Below are positions 49,681 through 61,480 of a DNA stretch of 64,000 bases, one piece after another. Origin of the DNA: Eupeodes corollae (taxonomy: Eukaryota > Arthropoda > Insecta > Diptera > Syrphidae); contig NC_079149.1 of the NCBI RefSeq assembly GCF_945859685.1, forward strand, positions 136,192,153 through 136,256,152, read 5' to 3'. The position numbers and the translations under genes are program-made. Position 1 is the stretch's first letter, and the number at the start of each line of letters is the position of its first letter. The notes under the pieces were generated by a model. That model did no database searches. It was not told where the DNA came from and worked only from the letters and a program-made list of their open reading frames with translations.

Positions 49681-50200
49681 CTATACCAGGCAGCCTGGAC
49701 CTTCTATAAAAGTACTTTCTCGCGTCTTTTTTTCGCTTTGTGACATTTCTTTCCTCATCCAAGCTGGACAAAGTTTGGTTTCTAGCACTTGAAGAATTTC
49801 GTTTAAAACGATTGACACCGTTGGTTGGGATAGCCCAAGATCGAAATCATTACCAACACAGTTTTGGTAGCTACCACTTCCAAGAAATCGCTGCGTACAA
49901 GCTTTAGTTTTATAAGAGGTGGAATTGAACGTGTACTGGTGGATGTGAATGCTTATTTTGTTGAGCACATAGTTAAATGCATCCTTATTCAGCGAAAATA
50001 TAAAACAAACCTAACAAAACAAAGAGCATTAATCTTTTTGTAGAAATAGATATTTTTTGAAAACTTACAAATGATCTGGGAGTTCTAAGGGATTAGATAT
50101 ATCTCGAATGTTTCTCCTTATTCTACCCATCATAATATTTTCTTCCCTCGTACTTTCAGAATCAGTTTCTTCAAAGAACAAATCGACGTTGCTTAACATT
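49681..50200 (-). pseudogene. HARBI1-like transposase, N-terminal two exons only
   Basis: Exon 1 begins with ATG near 50200 and ends RRNIRDISNPLELPDHL at a GTAAGT donor near 50070. A ~55-bp intron follows. Exon 2 starts near 50010 (FSLNKDAFNYVLNKI) and carries RFLGSGSYQNCVGNDFDLGL, then SQPTVSIVLNEILQVLETKL to about 49690. This is the helix-turn-helix N-terminal half of HARBI1/PIF transposases. The DDE nuclease half is missing owing to the internal deletion. Confidence 0.85.
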
Positions 50201-50445
50201 ATAATTAATTTTTAATAAACAAATGACAATTTATTGAAGAACGCAAATCCCAATATGAGAAAACAAATTTAACAATAATTAAAGCAATTGACATTATTTG
50301 ACATTTAACATATGTTATTTTAATGCAATTATTTTTGGCAGCACTGATTTTGAAGCGAATGTTGAAGCTCTCTAAAGATAATACCGATATAACCGAAGTT
50401 CGCTAAAACATTCGCTTTTAGTCGAACGTTCGATTCGCTTTCATA

Positions 50446-51860
50446 AATAATAATAAACTTTTATAATAAAATTCAATGATTTGCAAGCGTTGTTCGTTTA
50501 TTAGACGATTTATGGTTGAATTATGGACTAAACTGTAGATTATTGACAGCGACAACATATAATTAACGTTTTGAGCTGTGGAACCAATGTTGTCAAAAAT
50601 ATAACAGAAACACAAAATAACCCCATACATTTATATTAATTTTTTGTTTAACAGAAACCCATTTTAAAGTTTTTAACATAATATTTAAAAAAATAAAATG
50701 TTGTTTTGTCTCAGATCCTGTGAAAACTACGACATGGAATATTCAGGTTTTAAGTTCAGACAATTCCTGCTGTTTCTTATGAGTTCGAAACACTCTTTTT
50801 CTTTGCTGAAGTTGCTCCAAGACGGTTGCTGAAAGAACTACATTTTGCTGAGTAATACGGAGCTAGATTTTTCTTTTTGACAGTTCTTATTGTTTGATTA
50901 TCAACTTTTACTCTTAGCAAAAAATAATCCATATAAACGAATTGCTCTGTATTCAAATCTCGATTGTATCTCTTATTTAAGTGAAACTGACATTTGTTTG
51001 TCAAATTAATTCATTTCTTTTCATCACCTATTGGAAATGTCCAAATGGAACCCACATTATTACTGTTATATATCTTGATCCGTTTGGTAACCCAAATAAT
51101 ATGAAATAAGCCACAACGTTTTGATGTCAAATTTCCCTAAGGAATCCGTTTTAAGTATTTTTCTTGCTTGTAGTATGGTAACATTTTTCCAATTATTCTC
51201 TGAATTTCTCTCACAAATTGTTTATTTTTCTCTCACTATTATTGTTTGTGTGTTTGTTCATTTGTGTCTTTACTTTAGACTTTAGAGTTAACGTCTACAT
51301 TCCAGTGTTGCTTCTTTGTGTAGCTAAAGTTGTAATGCTTGTAGTTTGTAGATTGTAGTAGGAACATTATGTTTCATTGTAAAAGTAGGGTAGTTCTGCA
51401 TGAACTATTATGGCTGATTAGTCTTAAGTTAATTAAAAAATATTCGTTTATTTACATAAGAAGAAGTCAAACGTTACCTATGCATTAAAAACAAAAATTT
51501 AGTCTTTAATATATTTTATACAAAATTATGTGTTCAAATTGTTGATTGTGTGACAGTCATAAATAATACTTAATTAGAATAAATATGATATTTGAATACA
51601 GAACTCGATTTAGAATTTATGATTGCCCAGTGTTAAAAATACAGTAGTTCGATAGGACCTTTAAATTTTAAGGTTTGCTTACATTGACTCCTTATTGCAC
51701 AAAAGTTATTACAAATGTCTTGGTCTAAGTAAAAGACACTTTTTGACGTTTAAGCACAACTGTCAGTTTCTTGCAGAGCAAAAATGTCTCCCTGAATGTT
51801 TAAACTTTTGAGTTTTTCTTCTTTTGGCACACATTTTTTACTTCAGACACTGTGGATGTT
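50446..51860. other. AT-rich spacer, no gene seen
   Basis: Frames at 50418-50630 and 50777-51004 have no domain. TGACAG/TGTCA words occur here too (50880, 51550, 51755). Confidence 0.5.
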
Positions 51861-51864
51861 CGCA

Positions 51865-52212
51865 TATTTTGACGTTTCTTTCACTTGAGCTTTATTTCTA
51901 TTCACAGACAGTGACAAATTGTCAGTTCATAATTACCCTTTTCAACGAACAAAACAAGAGTGGTATAATTTGAAGGTTAAGTTGAGCGCACACAATTTAT
52001 TCCTTGCAGTGTGGATGGTATGTGGAACGCGAACAAATTTGACAGTTCGTAGCAACCACACTGCAATTCGTTACTACCAAATTGTTTTTACATAATTGGC
52101 TTGTTTTAGAGAACAAAATGCAAATTTTATTATCCTAACATAAGCGTCAATTGGTTTCTTATAATTTAAATGTGTTTTTGTTTGAAATTGACTTTTTGAA
52201 ATGTGTAAATGT
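51865..52212. mobile_element. MITE-like repeat, copy 1 (inverted relative to 58300-58650)
   Basis: Matches the reverse complement of 58300-58650 across about 345 bp. Shared stretches include GAGCTTTATTTCTATTC, TAATTACCCTTTTCAAC, GGTTAAGTTGAGCGCA, GCAGTGTGGATGGTATGTGG, AACGCGAA, TTGACAGTTCGTAG, CAAATTGTTTTTACA and AAGAAACC/GGTTTCTTATAATTTAAA. No coding capacity. The sequence outside these limits is unrelated. Confidence 0.85.
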
Positions 52213-52990
52213 GCAGAGATGTTTTTGCGATCTAAAAACAATGTATTTGACAAAAGTCAAATACCTTAAATGTAAATTTATCTACTTCAATAGTTAATCC
52301 CAAAGTATTTATTACACTTTAATTGTCACATGGCTAACTCATACAATTTTGTGTCGTTAGCTAGTGTCTGATGTTTCAAAAAATTGTATTTCATGATGTC
52401 AAAAGTCAGACGAAAACTACTTTGAATGACATTTTTGTCAATATTGTCACGAACAATTGTAAGTTCACACGATTGCCAGACATTTGGTACAGTTTATTTG
52501 CTGACAGATCTGTCAAAATTGGAAAATCTGACAATCATCTTTATTAAGCCATGTTTATTTATGAAAGTCACAAAAACCATAAAACTCGATTTTAAATTTT
52601 AATTGTAATCGATATTGACGAAAAAATAAGAATTTTGTCATTTGTGTCAATATAACATTAACCGCCATAAAATTTTCTGCAAATTGTTAATACAAGAATG
52701 GGTTTAAAATTAAAGTCAACCTGAAAGTTACGTAAATGTTGAATCACATATCTACATTCATATAAGACAACCGGAAAGAGCCCATCTTGTTTGCTCTTCC
52801 ATAAAAAATACCACCATACATTCTTATTGAAACCCAAGTCCAAGATGAATCAAAAAAAAGATGCCCTTTCATTCTTCTTTTCTTAAGATCTTTCAAGAGA
52901 GGTAATTCCTTGGAAGATTGTGAGGAACATAGCATAAGGTAAATTCAACATTCAAATTCAGCTGCCAATCCAATCCACAAGTCCAGCCAG
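52213..52990. other. Spacer rich in TGTCA/TGACA words, no gene seen
   Basis: The stretch 52380-52560 is dense in GTCA/TGAC pentamers (for example GCTGACAGATCTGTCAAAATT). The - strand frames at 52658-52935 have no domain. Confidence 0.5.
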
Positions 52991-54180
52991 AAAGGTATAG
53001 ATGAGATGCGCGCCATTGTGACTGTGAATCCACAAATGATATAACGCAAGTACACACAATCTCCTCGTGTCGCGTCCTCGTGATATTTTTATGAACAGCA
53101 CACGGTGAACGGTGAGTCGGTGAGCCGAATATTTGACAGTGGATATAGGAAGAGTAAATTAACGACGGAATCTCGGGACTCAAAGTACGCCTGGAGTGCG
53201 CTTGCCAACCAGCCAGCATCATCGACAGCACGAAACAAACAAATAATCAAACATACCTACAAAACAAAACGACAACGGAAAAAAAAAAACAGAAGAACAG
53301 AGCCAAACTTCAAATATTTCGCTTTTCGCGGGTGCGTTCCCCAATCAATGCCTGTTTGTCATTATCCTCGAGGGCCAGCAGGGCAGCGCTTATGCTCAGC
53401 ACACATTCCCTACTCCACTCCACCTTAAAAAAAAGATATCCGCGGATATGTTCGTTGGGATATGCAGATAGTCTCGGAGACGAGAGTCGGAGAGCTTACC
53501 CGCAGCGAGGTCTTATGTGACGATGACGACTGGCTTCGCGCTTTGGTTTTGGTTGCCTTCCTTCTTTTGCAATTTTGTGCGCCATGCACAGCACTGTTTT
53601 GTTTGTTACGACTTACGACTGGAAATTTCTGTTCGCTAAAAAATAAAAATTACAACAGGAGTTCACGTAAGCACCGACGCCACGCCGCGCCGTCGTTGAC
53701 GACGACGTCTACATTCGACGTCGAAATCGACGGAGACGACGACGACGGACGAAGAAGTGTAGATATAGTCAGACACGGTGCATTTCCGCATTTGAGTTCA
53801 GTGAGGTAAGGTAAGTGCAGTGCAAGACTGAAAGAAAGATTGGTGACCGGGTATTTATTATGTTAGGAAGCCACAGTGCACCATACAGATGAACTGTATG
53901 CATTTTGATTTCGCTGCCCGGCAGAAGCAGCGTGTTTATGGCTGTTCCCGCAGTTCCCACACATAATCGCCTGAGAATTTGCGCAAGAAGCCCAAGCTGA
54001 AGCACAAAGTCATCATCATCATCACCAGCATCAGCCAGATCAGCAAAAGCAGCAACATCATCATTATCATCATCATCAAGGTGTATCATTTGGACTTTCG
54101 ATTGGACCGTTCGTCAATTGATGGCGCTAAAAATAACCGACGAATTGAAAGATTTTGTTAAAAATAATCGACCATTTGAT
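52990..54180. promoter_or_regulatory. GC-raised island with donor-like sites, unassigned
   Basis: Rich in CGACG triplets (53670-53760). On the + strand TTCAGTGAGGTAAGGTAAGTG (53798-53818) holds two good donor-like sites right after the GC-rich stretch, compatible with a non-coding first exon on +. (ATC)n tracts lie at 54010-54075. Frames on both strands (52893-53231, 53105-53428, 53332-53520, 53462-53809, 53769-54089) are mutually overlapping and low-complexity. Confidence 0.3.
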
Positions 54181-54685
54181 TAGCCGACTTTTGGGTGGAT
54201 GCATAATGATGTAGTCTGCATTTTGTAAGTTGGGGCGATTGAATTGGCAAATATTTTATTGAAATGCAATCGAAGTGTTCAAAGAGGGTGGTTATTTATA
54301 GGAGGAAAATGGAAGATATAAATTTTACTAACGAGAGCAAAGAAAATGTAATAATCATTTGTATAGAAATATGCTTTGGCTGTAAATTCGGTAAGGGAAA
54401 TAGAGTTGTTACGATTTATTAACTCGTAAAGATGATTTATTCAAAAAATATTCTTTAAAAGTGTGTTTCTTTTGAAATTATAGCTCTAAGTTATTTCAAT
54501 ACGTCAAAAAGGGCAACATCAATGGGAAGTTATCATTTGCAACACAGTAATTTTGACGTTTTTATTTTTAAGTCCCATTAACGACGATTTCACAAACATT
54601 TTCAAATAGTTTTTCTAAAATGGAGTTTACACGATTAGAAGATGTTAACTTTAATTTTTTATCAATCATCAGCACTCAATTTTAA
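54180..54685. other. AT-rich spacer, no gene seen
   Basis: Nothing recognisable. Words TTTTGACGTT and ACGTCAAAAAG are of the dispersed type. Confidence 0.45.
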
Positions 54686-54689
54686 TTTT

Positions 54690-54920
54690 CAAAAGTGACA
54701 GCTAACCGTGAGTCAGCCAATTTTATGACTCCCCGCAATCGTTAGAACCCGTCTAACTGTCAAAAGTGACAAATGTATGGCTCAAAAGTGACAGAAAAAA
54801 ATTGACAGCCAATCGTGATTCGGCCAATTTTCTGACTTCCTGCAATCGTTAGAACCCGTCTAACTGTCAAAAGTGACAAATTTATAGCTCAAAAGTGACA
54901 AGATAAATTCGACAGCCCAT
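54690..54920 (+). repeat. Tandem repeat, ~107-bp unit, two copies
   Basis: Both copies contain CAGCYAAYCGTGAKTC, GCCAATTTTMTGACT, CGCAATCGTTAGAACCCGTC, TAACTGTCAAAAGTGACAAA and AGCTCAAAAGTGACA, starting near 54702 and 54809. GAACCCGTCTAACTGTC resembles the core of the larger arrays. Confidence 0.85.
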
Positions 54921-57480
54921 TGTATATAAAAATTGTCTGTTTACGTATTTTCAATTGATTAGACGATGTTCTTGTCAACAACAGCATCTATTTTTTAATT
55001 ATCAGAAAGTTTTAGAGATTGAAACAACAATAAAAGCTTAGAGGACTTTAAGAGAATTTTAAAATTATGAAAATGGAAGAAATAAGAAGTCAACAGTAGT
55101 CTGGCAAAGAAACGACAAAGAAGTTATACCAAAAAATATTAAAAAGGATTAAACGCATAAACAAACTTGACAATTTCTCTAGAAGTTCAATAACAGGCGA
55201 CGTTTATGTGTGATTTATATTGTGTGAAATATAAACTACCCAAGGATACTGTTTGGCAAAACGGCTATCAATGAATATAAAACAAAATATTCAAACTTCT
55301 ACACGAAATTCAAATTTGATTTTGAAAAAATGCGACACAAAATCTGGCAGAGAGACGAGCAACATTTCTCGATCTTATGGAAATTCTTTCAGCCGATGTC
55401 TTTTTGAGAAACAAACAAATTGTCTTCCAACCGTGTTCAGAGATAATTTTTAATTAGAAAACAAAAAATTTTGGGCAATTGTCAGCCGGACCAATTCCAC
55501 TTGAGAGAAAATTACCAATTTTTACATAATTGAATGCCATTGGAAGACTTTTGACAGTTCAACTAATATAAAAACTTCCAATCGTGTATACTTAGCTTAA
55601 GGCGTTTTAGGTTTGCAAGCTCAGAGCAAAGCCTAAGCATGTCGCAAACGTTCTGAGTAGGATTTGATCAGAACAATTCGATTTGTTTAAGTAATACACA
55701 GAAGACGTGAACTGTCAAAAATTTTAGCATTTGCCATATGTCCCTATTCTAATACATGAAACTAAACATGACGTCAGCTGCGATCAGTTTTTTATTCTAT
55801 TACCTCGATCATATTATTCATAGGTCATAGAGCTGAATGAAAAAAGAAACACAGCCCGAGTGTTCTGATATGTCTGAGCTCAAAAGGAAACAGATCTTTA
55901 ATTTGACAGCACAGTTCTCTTCTCTAAATCTGAGTTTAAATACGCTTTATATTTTCGCAACATTTCAAAAGTCTTATTATTAAGAGCTTAGTCTTTACGA
56001 CGTAGAAATTTTCTTAATAATTAACAATGCACAAGTTATTTCAAAATTTGTATCCTTTGGTAATTTGCAAGTGTCAATTCCATTTTGTTAAAAATTGTGC
56101 ATCTGAACACGTCTAAAAAACGATGGCAGTTCGTTAAAAAAGTAAACAAACCTTTTTCTGTAAAATAAACCCGTGAGTTTGAAATGTCAAAAATTCAGAA
56201 GACATTTGGGTTTACTGTCAAAGCTGATATAGCAGCTGCTTGTCGCGCTGTCAAATTTGAAACATACGAAAATAGCTGACAGCGCCACAATGGGAAGCTG
56301 TTGCTGCAGCGATCGATGTCGCCATTGTTGAATAATTTTCTACTTTCCGCTATTAGTCGCGTTACATTTTGACATATCTGTGGGTCTGTTCAAAGAATTA
56401 TATTTATAAGAGACAACAACAAATCATAATGCATCCTTGTTAGCCGCGTGGCCTTAAAAAATAGTTCTTCGTCATTGTTTTTGATAAACTGAAAGGTTTT
56501 AGGATAATTTAAGCAAGACCATTAAACATTTTACCCCACCTGAAAAGTTGTTTCAAAGAAACCTTTCGTTGGTTTCGTTTTCTCTTCTTTAAAAGCTTCA
56601 TTCCGCAGTAGCACATTTGCATTATCATTGCAATAAATGCAATTTCATCGCGTTGGCCCATTTTTCAGTTTAAAAATTGAAAATTAAGTTGCCCAAAAAT
56701 ACAAAATTAAACACAAATGTATAAATGTCAAAAAAAATGACAGCTGACATTCTTCCTGCGCTACACCATTGTGGGCGACCTTTGCTACATAGTGAGAGAT
56801 TTTAGTGACAGCTTGTGCTACAGCGATTTTTACCGCGACTAGTGAATTCCCATTGTGTTCAAGAGTTAGCAAAGAACCAAAAGTGAAAGTAATCAATTTG
56901 AATAAGTAGAAGGGTTATAAGAAACGTGTCGTTCACCTCAACTTCGTCCAATAATTTGAATAGGGGTTTTTGACGATAACTGTCTGTAACCTATGAAGAA
57001 TGACTTCTGGATTCTAACCAAGCCTTTAGCAAACAAAGAATCATTGCAAAATCTTTCGCAGATTCCACAAAGAATCACAATCAGAATTATTATTATCATC
57101 AAATGTATAGATAGTTCGAATGCACCAAACGAAGAACAAGATGCACCGAATGCTACTTGCGCATTTTCTAATTAATTTTTTTAATTCAAATCAGTTGAAC
57201 CTGGACCTTTGACAGTTTTGCATGGGAGTTCAGCATGCGAGAAACTTCGATGATTGTTAGATTCGGATTCCTAGATATATCATTAACTAGCCTTCCATCA
57301 TATACGATGATGTTACATTACTGCACATTTCACCCGACGACCCCAAATACATGGTATATTCCTACACCACCGTCCACTTCATCGCGTCGTCGTTGCGTTG
57401 TCGCTCATCATCATTATCATCATCGTCCAATCCCGTCTCAGAAAAACTCCAGCAAACGAACAATTTTTGAATCATAATTT
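54920..57480. other. Mixed spacer with solo repeat copies, no gene seen
   Basis: A solo copy of the shared repeat core lies near 56098-56190 (ATCTGAACACGTCTAAAAAA ... GCAGTTCGTTAAAAAAGTAA, then AAATGTCAAAAATTCAG). The parts 56230-56320 and 56740-56830 are GC-raised with AGCTGACAG and GCCACAATGGGA-type words. The frames at 55253-55453, 56684-56896, 56993-57175 and 57235-57477 show no domain. Confidence 0.45.
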
Positions 57481-58264
57481 ATAAGCATTCCCATTCGATG
57501 AATGCAACAGCAGCAGCAGCAGAATCAGAAAAGAAAAGCTACACGAAAAAAGAAACAATTTAAGTTCCTTTATTTTTATTAGAAAGACACGAATCCATAA
57601 AGAACAAATGTTTAAAATAGTCTGCCATATGCTAAAGAATACACCAAGCCCATATGGCGAAATATCTTGGGGTAGTTTTGCACTGATAAATCAGCTTCTC
57701 CGTAGTGGTTTGGTTTGGTTAGGTTAGTTTGATTTGATGTGTCCTATTTTAAATGGGGTTAAGACCTCTATCATAACACAGGGAAGGAAATTCGATACAT
57801 TTAATTTTTTTCTATTCCAATCAAGAACTGATATTAGGGGATTTTACTTGGGAAAGGACATTAAAACACCCTCATTTTTGTAGGTGATGAATTGGTAAAC
57901 GTAATTTGTCACACCATTAGAATTGACGAATTTCAATGGAAAAAAATGTCCACGAAGTTATGGTTCATGATATAAAAATAAAAATGAATTATTTATGAAG
58001 CTAAATTACTCTAGAAGTTGTAATGTATTTGAAAAAATCCAAAGTTTTATGACTTTTATGAAAAAAACGACGTCGGAAATAATATTTGACATAAGTTGCT
58101 AATTTTGGCAAAAAATCTACATAAAAAGAACCCAACGGCCTTAAGGCAAAAAAATTGATCCTTACTTTTATGTTTGAATGGGAATGAACCACTTCTTCAT
58201 TGATTGATTTCAACTCTTAATGTGGATGCTATTGACGATTTAGTAAAATGTTAAGGGCCTTGCA
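57480..58264. other. Spacer, no gene seen
   Basis: (CAG)n near 57510. The - strand frame at 58001-58213 has no domain. Confidence 0.45.
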
Positions 58265-58650
58265 CATGACAGCGAACAACGATTGGACGAACAAACGTGA
58301 TTTTACACTTTTCAAAAAGCCAATTTCAAACAAAAACATATTTAAATTATAAGAAACCAATTGACACTTATGTAAGGATGATAAAATTTGCATTTTGTTC
58401 TCTAAAACAATTCAATTTTGTAAAAACAATTTGGTTGTAATGAATCGCAGTGTGGTGGCTACGAACTGTCAAAATCTCTTCGCGTTCCACATACCATCCA
58501 CACTGCAAAGAATAAATTGTATGCGCTCAACTTAACCTCAAAATTATACCACTGTTGTTTTGTTTGTTGAAAAGGGTAATTATAAATTGACGATTCGTCG
58601 CTGTCTGCGAATAGAAATAAAGCTCATGTGAAAGAAAAGTCAAAATATGC
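58265..58650. mobile_element. MITE-like repeat, copy 2 (inverted relative to 51865-52212)
   Basis: Reverse-complement partner of 51865-52212 over ~345 bp. The left end GCACATGACAGCGAACAACG and the right end, read inward as TCACATGAGCTTTATTTC, both begin with YCACATGA, like the neighbouring element at 58686. Non-coding; the frame at 58527-58712 lies in it by chance. Confidence 0.8.
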
Positions 58651-58685
58651 GCAAGATGCTTAAAGGACGTTTGGTTACTTAAAGC

Positions 58686-59413
58686 ACTATTCACATGAGT
58701 ACCTACGACCAACGAATGAACGAATATTCGTCGATTTTGACATTTCTTTCACATGAGAGTTTTTAATTCGTTGCGAATGAAGTTTGACAAGGAGCCACAG
58801 CCAAACACTATTCACCACTGAAACTAAAACAAGAATGATTTTTTTAGGTTAAGTAAATAAATAAAAATAAATTGAGTGGCGCAACAGTCCGTTGAGAACT
58901 AGGGCCTAGGGCCTAGTGACTTACAACTCTCAACCATTCCTGTGTGCGAGTAATGTTGTCAGGAATGGAGGGGACCTTCAGTTTATTGACGAATTGGAGA
59001 ATTTGTCAATTTCTCGCAAGAGGCAGTACTAGTGAAAAGACTTTAGATGGCATAGGCAGGGATCGAACCCAAGACCTGTGGCATGACAGTCCAACGCACT
59101 AACCATCATGCCACGGGTATTCAACTAGGTTAAGTACGAGTGATTATTTTATTCGTTGCGAGTGTGGATAATGTGGAACGCGAATAATGTTTGACAGTTC
59201 GTATCAACTACAATTTTTTTTCGCGACGAATAAATTTGTTTTCTAAATTTATTAATGTATGATATTGAAAAGTAAAAGTATGCATCATAAATCAAATAGA
59301 AACTATATTGCTATCTTTTATTAAGAATTTGTGTGGAAATATGTCTTCAAACGTGTATAAGCTCACATTTTGTAATTCATTCATCGTTTGTTGGTCGCGT
59401 TCATGTGAATACT
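58686..59413. mobile_element. MITE with ~37-bp terminal inverted repeats, interrupted by a SINE
   Basis: The left end ACTATTCACATGAGTACCTA, continuing CGACCAACGAATGAACG, is mirrored at the right end by the reverse complement AGTATTCACATGAACGCGAC, continuing CAACAAACGATGAATGA (59377-59413). Without the SINE and one target duplication the element would be about 447 bp. A stretch at 59160-59210 (GTGTGGATAATGTGGAACGC, TTTGACAGTTCGTA) matches part of the 51865/58300 family, so the two MITEs are related. Confidence 0.8.
58856..59125 (-). mobile_element. Complete tRNA-derived SINE with 11-bp target-site duplication
   Basis: Flanked by perfect direct repeats TAGGTTAAGTA at 58845-58855 and 59126-59136. 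Read on the - strand it begins with a tRNA-like head: box A-like TGGCATGATGGTTAG (about 59100-59114) and box B GGTTCGATCC (59060-59069), spaced as in tRNAs. The body follows (CGCACACAGGAATGGTTGAG, TTGTAAGTCACTAGGCCCTA), then the 3' end GGACTGTTGCGCCACTC and an A/T-rich tail. RNA polymerase III promoter function is inferred from the boxes. It moves using LINE machinery, the partner being unknown. Confidence 0.88.
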
Positions 59414-59414
59414 A

Positions 59415-60235
59415 CTTAACAATGAATCTTTCATTGGTAAAATCAGTTTTCCGTCAACAAGTGCGATGTATCTGTCAAATTTCCAGCCGAACATTTTAAA
59501 AAAACTTAATGAAATTGACAAGGAGAAATGAAACAGATTAACTATAAACCTATAAAAATGTTACAATTATTCTTATTTTTATTTTTGTATTTCTGAACAC
59601 TGAACCTCGAAACTTATACCGTACTTCCATCACATACAATTTTTGTCTTGAAGTTTTGTATAATGTCTACTAATTTGTTGACAGTTTCTCTAGAAATTTA
59701 TAACAAAATTAAAAGCTATTAAGTCATATTTATTGCCTATCACTTAACTATTTCTAGAAGTATTTATTGACAACTTCCTTTACAAAGTCTGGAACACGAT
59801 GATTTTGCTTTAAAATAGAATCCTTATAAAATCAAAAAAGTCTTAACCATTTAATTGCTTTCAAGAAGTAGTTTAAAAATCTTACAATTCGTTTAAAATT
59901 GTTTCAATATTTTGTCAAATTTGTTTGTTTAAATTTTTTGTAAACTCTTTTCGACCCAAATAAACAAATAAAAAGAAAAACTTGTATCTTTTAATCTGAC
60001 AGCTAAAAATTATAATTATTATTATTAGTGTTAAAAGGGGTTAATCTGCTAAAGTATGCAGATCTGTAGTTTTGATTTTAAATCAGAAATAAATCAATTA
60101 ATTTTTCCCCGTGGAATACAAAAACAGAGAAAATTTGTATTTTGACAGATCTAGATCAAAAGTAAATTGATTTTATTTTAACCGCGTAAAACCCCATAAG
60201 AATGATTTAATCATCTTGTTATATATTTTTAATTT
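59415..60235. other. AT-rich spacer, no gene seen
   Basis: No credible frame. TGACAG words at 59680 and 60140. Confidence 0.5.
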
Positions 60236-60239
60236 GACT

Positions 60240-60870
60240 TAGGTAAATACAAAATGGCTGCTTTAATTTTCATTGATGTGGTGAATCCATATGGCTTCCG
60301 GTTTTTTGACATTTCAAATCAATGGGTTTGTTCCTCAGATTTAGGTTTGTTTGCTTAGTTTTTTCCACGAACTTTAACTGCTTTAAATTGTTCTTAAAAG
60401 TTGTTTAAAATAATGATTTCAACAAATTTAATTCAACAATTTTAAAGTAAAATATTTCTTTTGACAGCAGTCATCAGCTGTTTTGTTTACATTTATTTGA
60501 GCGATGGATATGTCGAAAGGTTTGTTTGTTTTGTTTATCTTTGAATTGAAACTACTTTTCGGCAGGTTTAATATAAATCTTGTGGTTTACGAAAACTTGT
60601 CGCTTACGAATAATGTATGGAAAAACTTGAGTTTTCAATGTAAGCTTTCAGCCAAAAACGATTTAGTTAAATGTTAAAGCCGTTTTAGTTAGATACTAAG
60701 CTTAATTTGAAGGAAAAAGAAAAATATCTGCTTTAAATTTCATTAGTTTGGTTAATCCATATGACTTCTGGTTTTTTGACATTTTAAATCAATGTGTCTA
60801 TTCTTATGATATAGGTTTGTTTGTTTTCATTTTCATGAACTGTCACTGTTTGGACTTGTTCCGTATTTAA
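60240..60870 (-). repeat. Two spaced copies of a satellite-related repeat (~477 bp apart)
   Basis: The blocks at 60250-60395 and 60727-60866 share GCTTTAAWTTTCATT, GGTTAATCCATATGRCTTC, TTTTTTGACATTTYAAATCA and ATAGGTTTGTTTG. The second also has GAACTGTCACTGTTTGGACTTGTTC. These words are the same as in the 24.6-26.9 kb array, including the TTTTGACATTTCAAAT start, so they are outlying members of that family. Confidence 0.75.
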
Positions 60871-61480
60871 TAAAAGGGATTCAGTACTTTATCTTCAGCA
60901 AAATCAGAAAAAATATGATGAATTATTATTTCAATATGATCGTAATCGTTAAATTATTTCCGAGAAAAATTACGCGTATATTGATATTTTTCTTATAATC
61001 ATTTGAAGAAATTACTACAATCTCTTCACGCTATACCGCCTGAGGTATATCCTCATATACAGCATATAAAATCATAGCTAGAAGCTTAAATTTGAAAGCA
61101 TTATTCTTGAGGATCAATTTGTAGTTAGGTCTGAAAAGAAGACCGTTCCACTATGTACATTTAAAAGGGCTAACCTTTTTACAAGTATTCTTCCACCTGA
61201 GCTCTAAATTATCGTCAGCAATTAAATTTGAGTGTGTCCATTTGCTCTCAGCTCGCTTATAGTAAAAGCATCAGAAGTCAATTGGGAACATGTAATACTC
61301 ATTAGGTTATTTCTGCTAAAGTATATCGTTCCTCGCATGCTTGTCTGATCTGTTGGTGATGGGATCATGGGACTGAGGGCCTACCTTAGCTTGGATGTAA
61401 TGAATATGGAACAAGCACCGAAGATGCAACGCAAGAGAGGAAAAAAGTCTTAAGAAAACCGGTATCTATAACTTCGTCGA
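60870..61480. other. Spacer, no gene seen
   Basis: A moderately GC-raised stretch at 61320-61440 (GATGGGATCATGGGACTGAG, GGCCTACCTTAGC) may be decayed transposon sequence, but no motif is decisive. Confidence 0.4.

Larger units (their letters stand above)
49117..50445. mobile_element. Harbinger (PIF)-type DNA transposon, internally deleted
   Basis: Terminal inverted repeats: TTATGAATAGCGAATCGAAC at 49118 and the reverse complement TTATGAAAGCGAATCGAAC at about 50426-50445. Inside are the two genes expected of Harbinger elements, in convergent orientation: a Myb/SANT-like gene on + and a HARBI1-type transposase gene on -. Both lack their C-terminal halves and meet near 49680, so a large central deletion removed the catalytic core. 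It is non-autonomous. Confidence 0.85.

Noticed and set aside
53462..53809. 115-codon + strand frame
   Set aside because: It ends in a CGA/GAC triplet region, is overlapped by other frames on both strands and shows no domain.
59045..59116. tRNA gene on the - strand
   Set aside because: Box A and box B are present, but it is the head of a SINE with a target-site duplication; no good acceptor stem or anticodon arm is visible.
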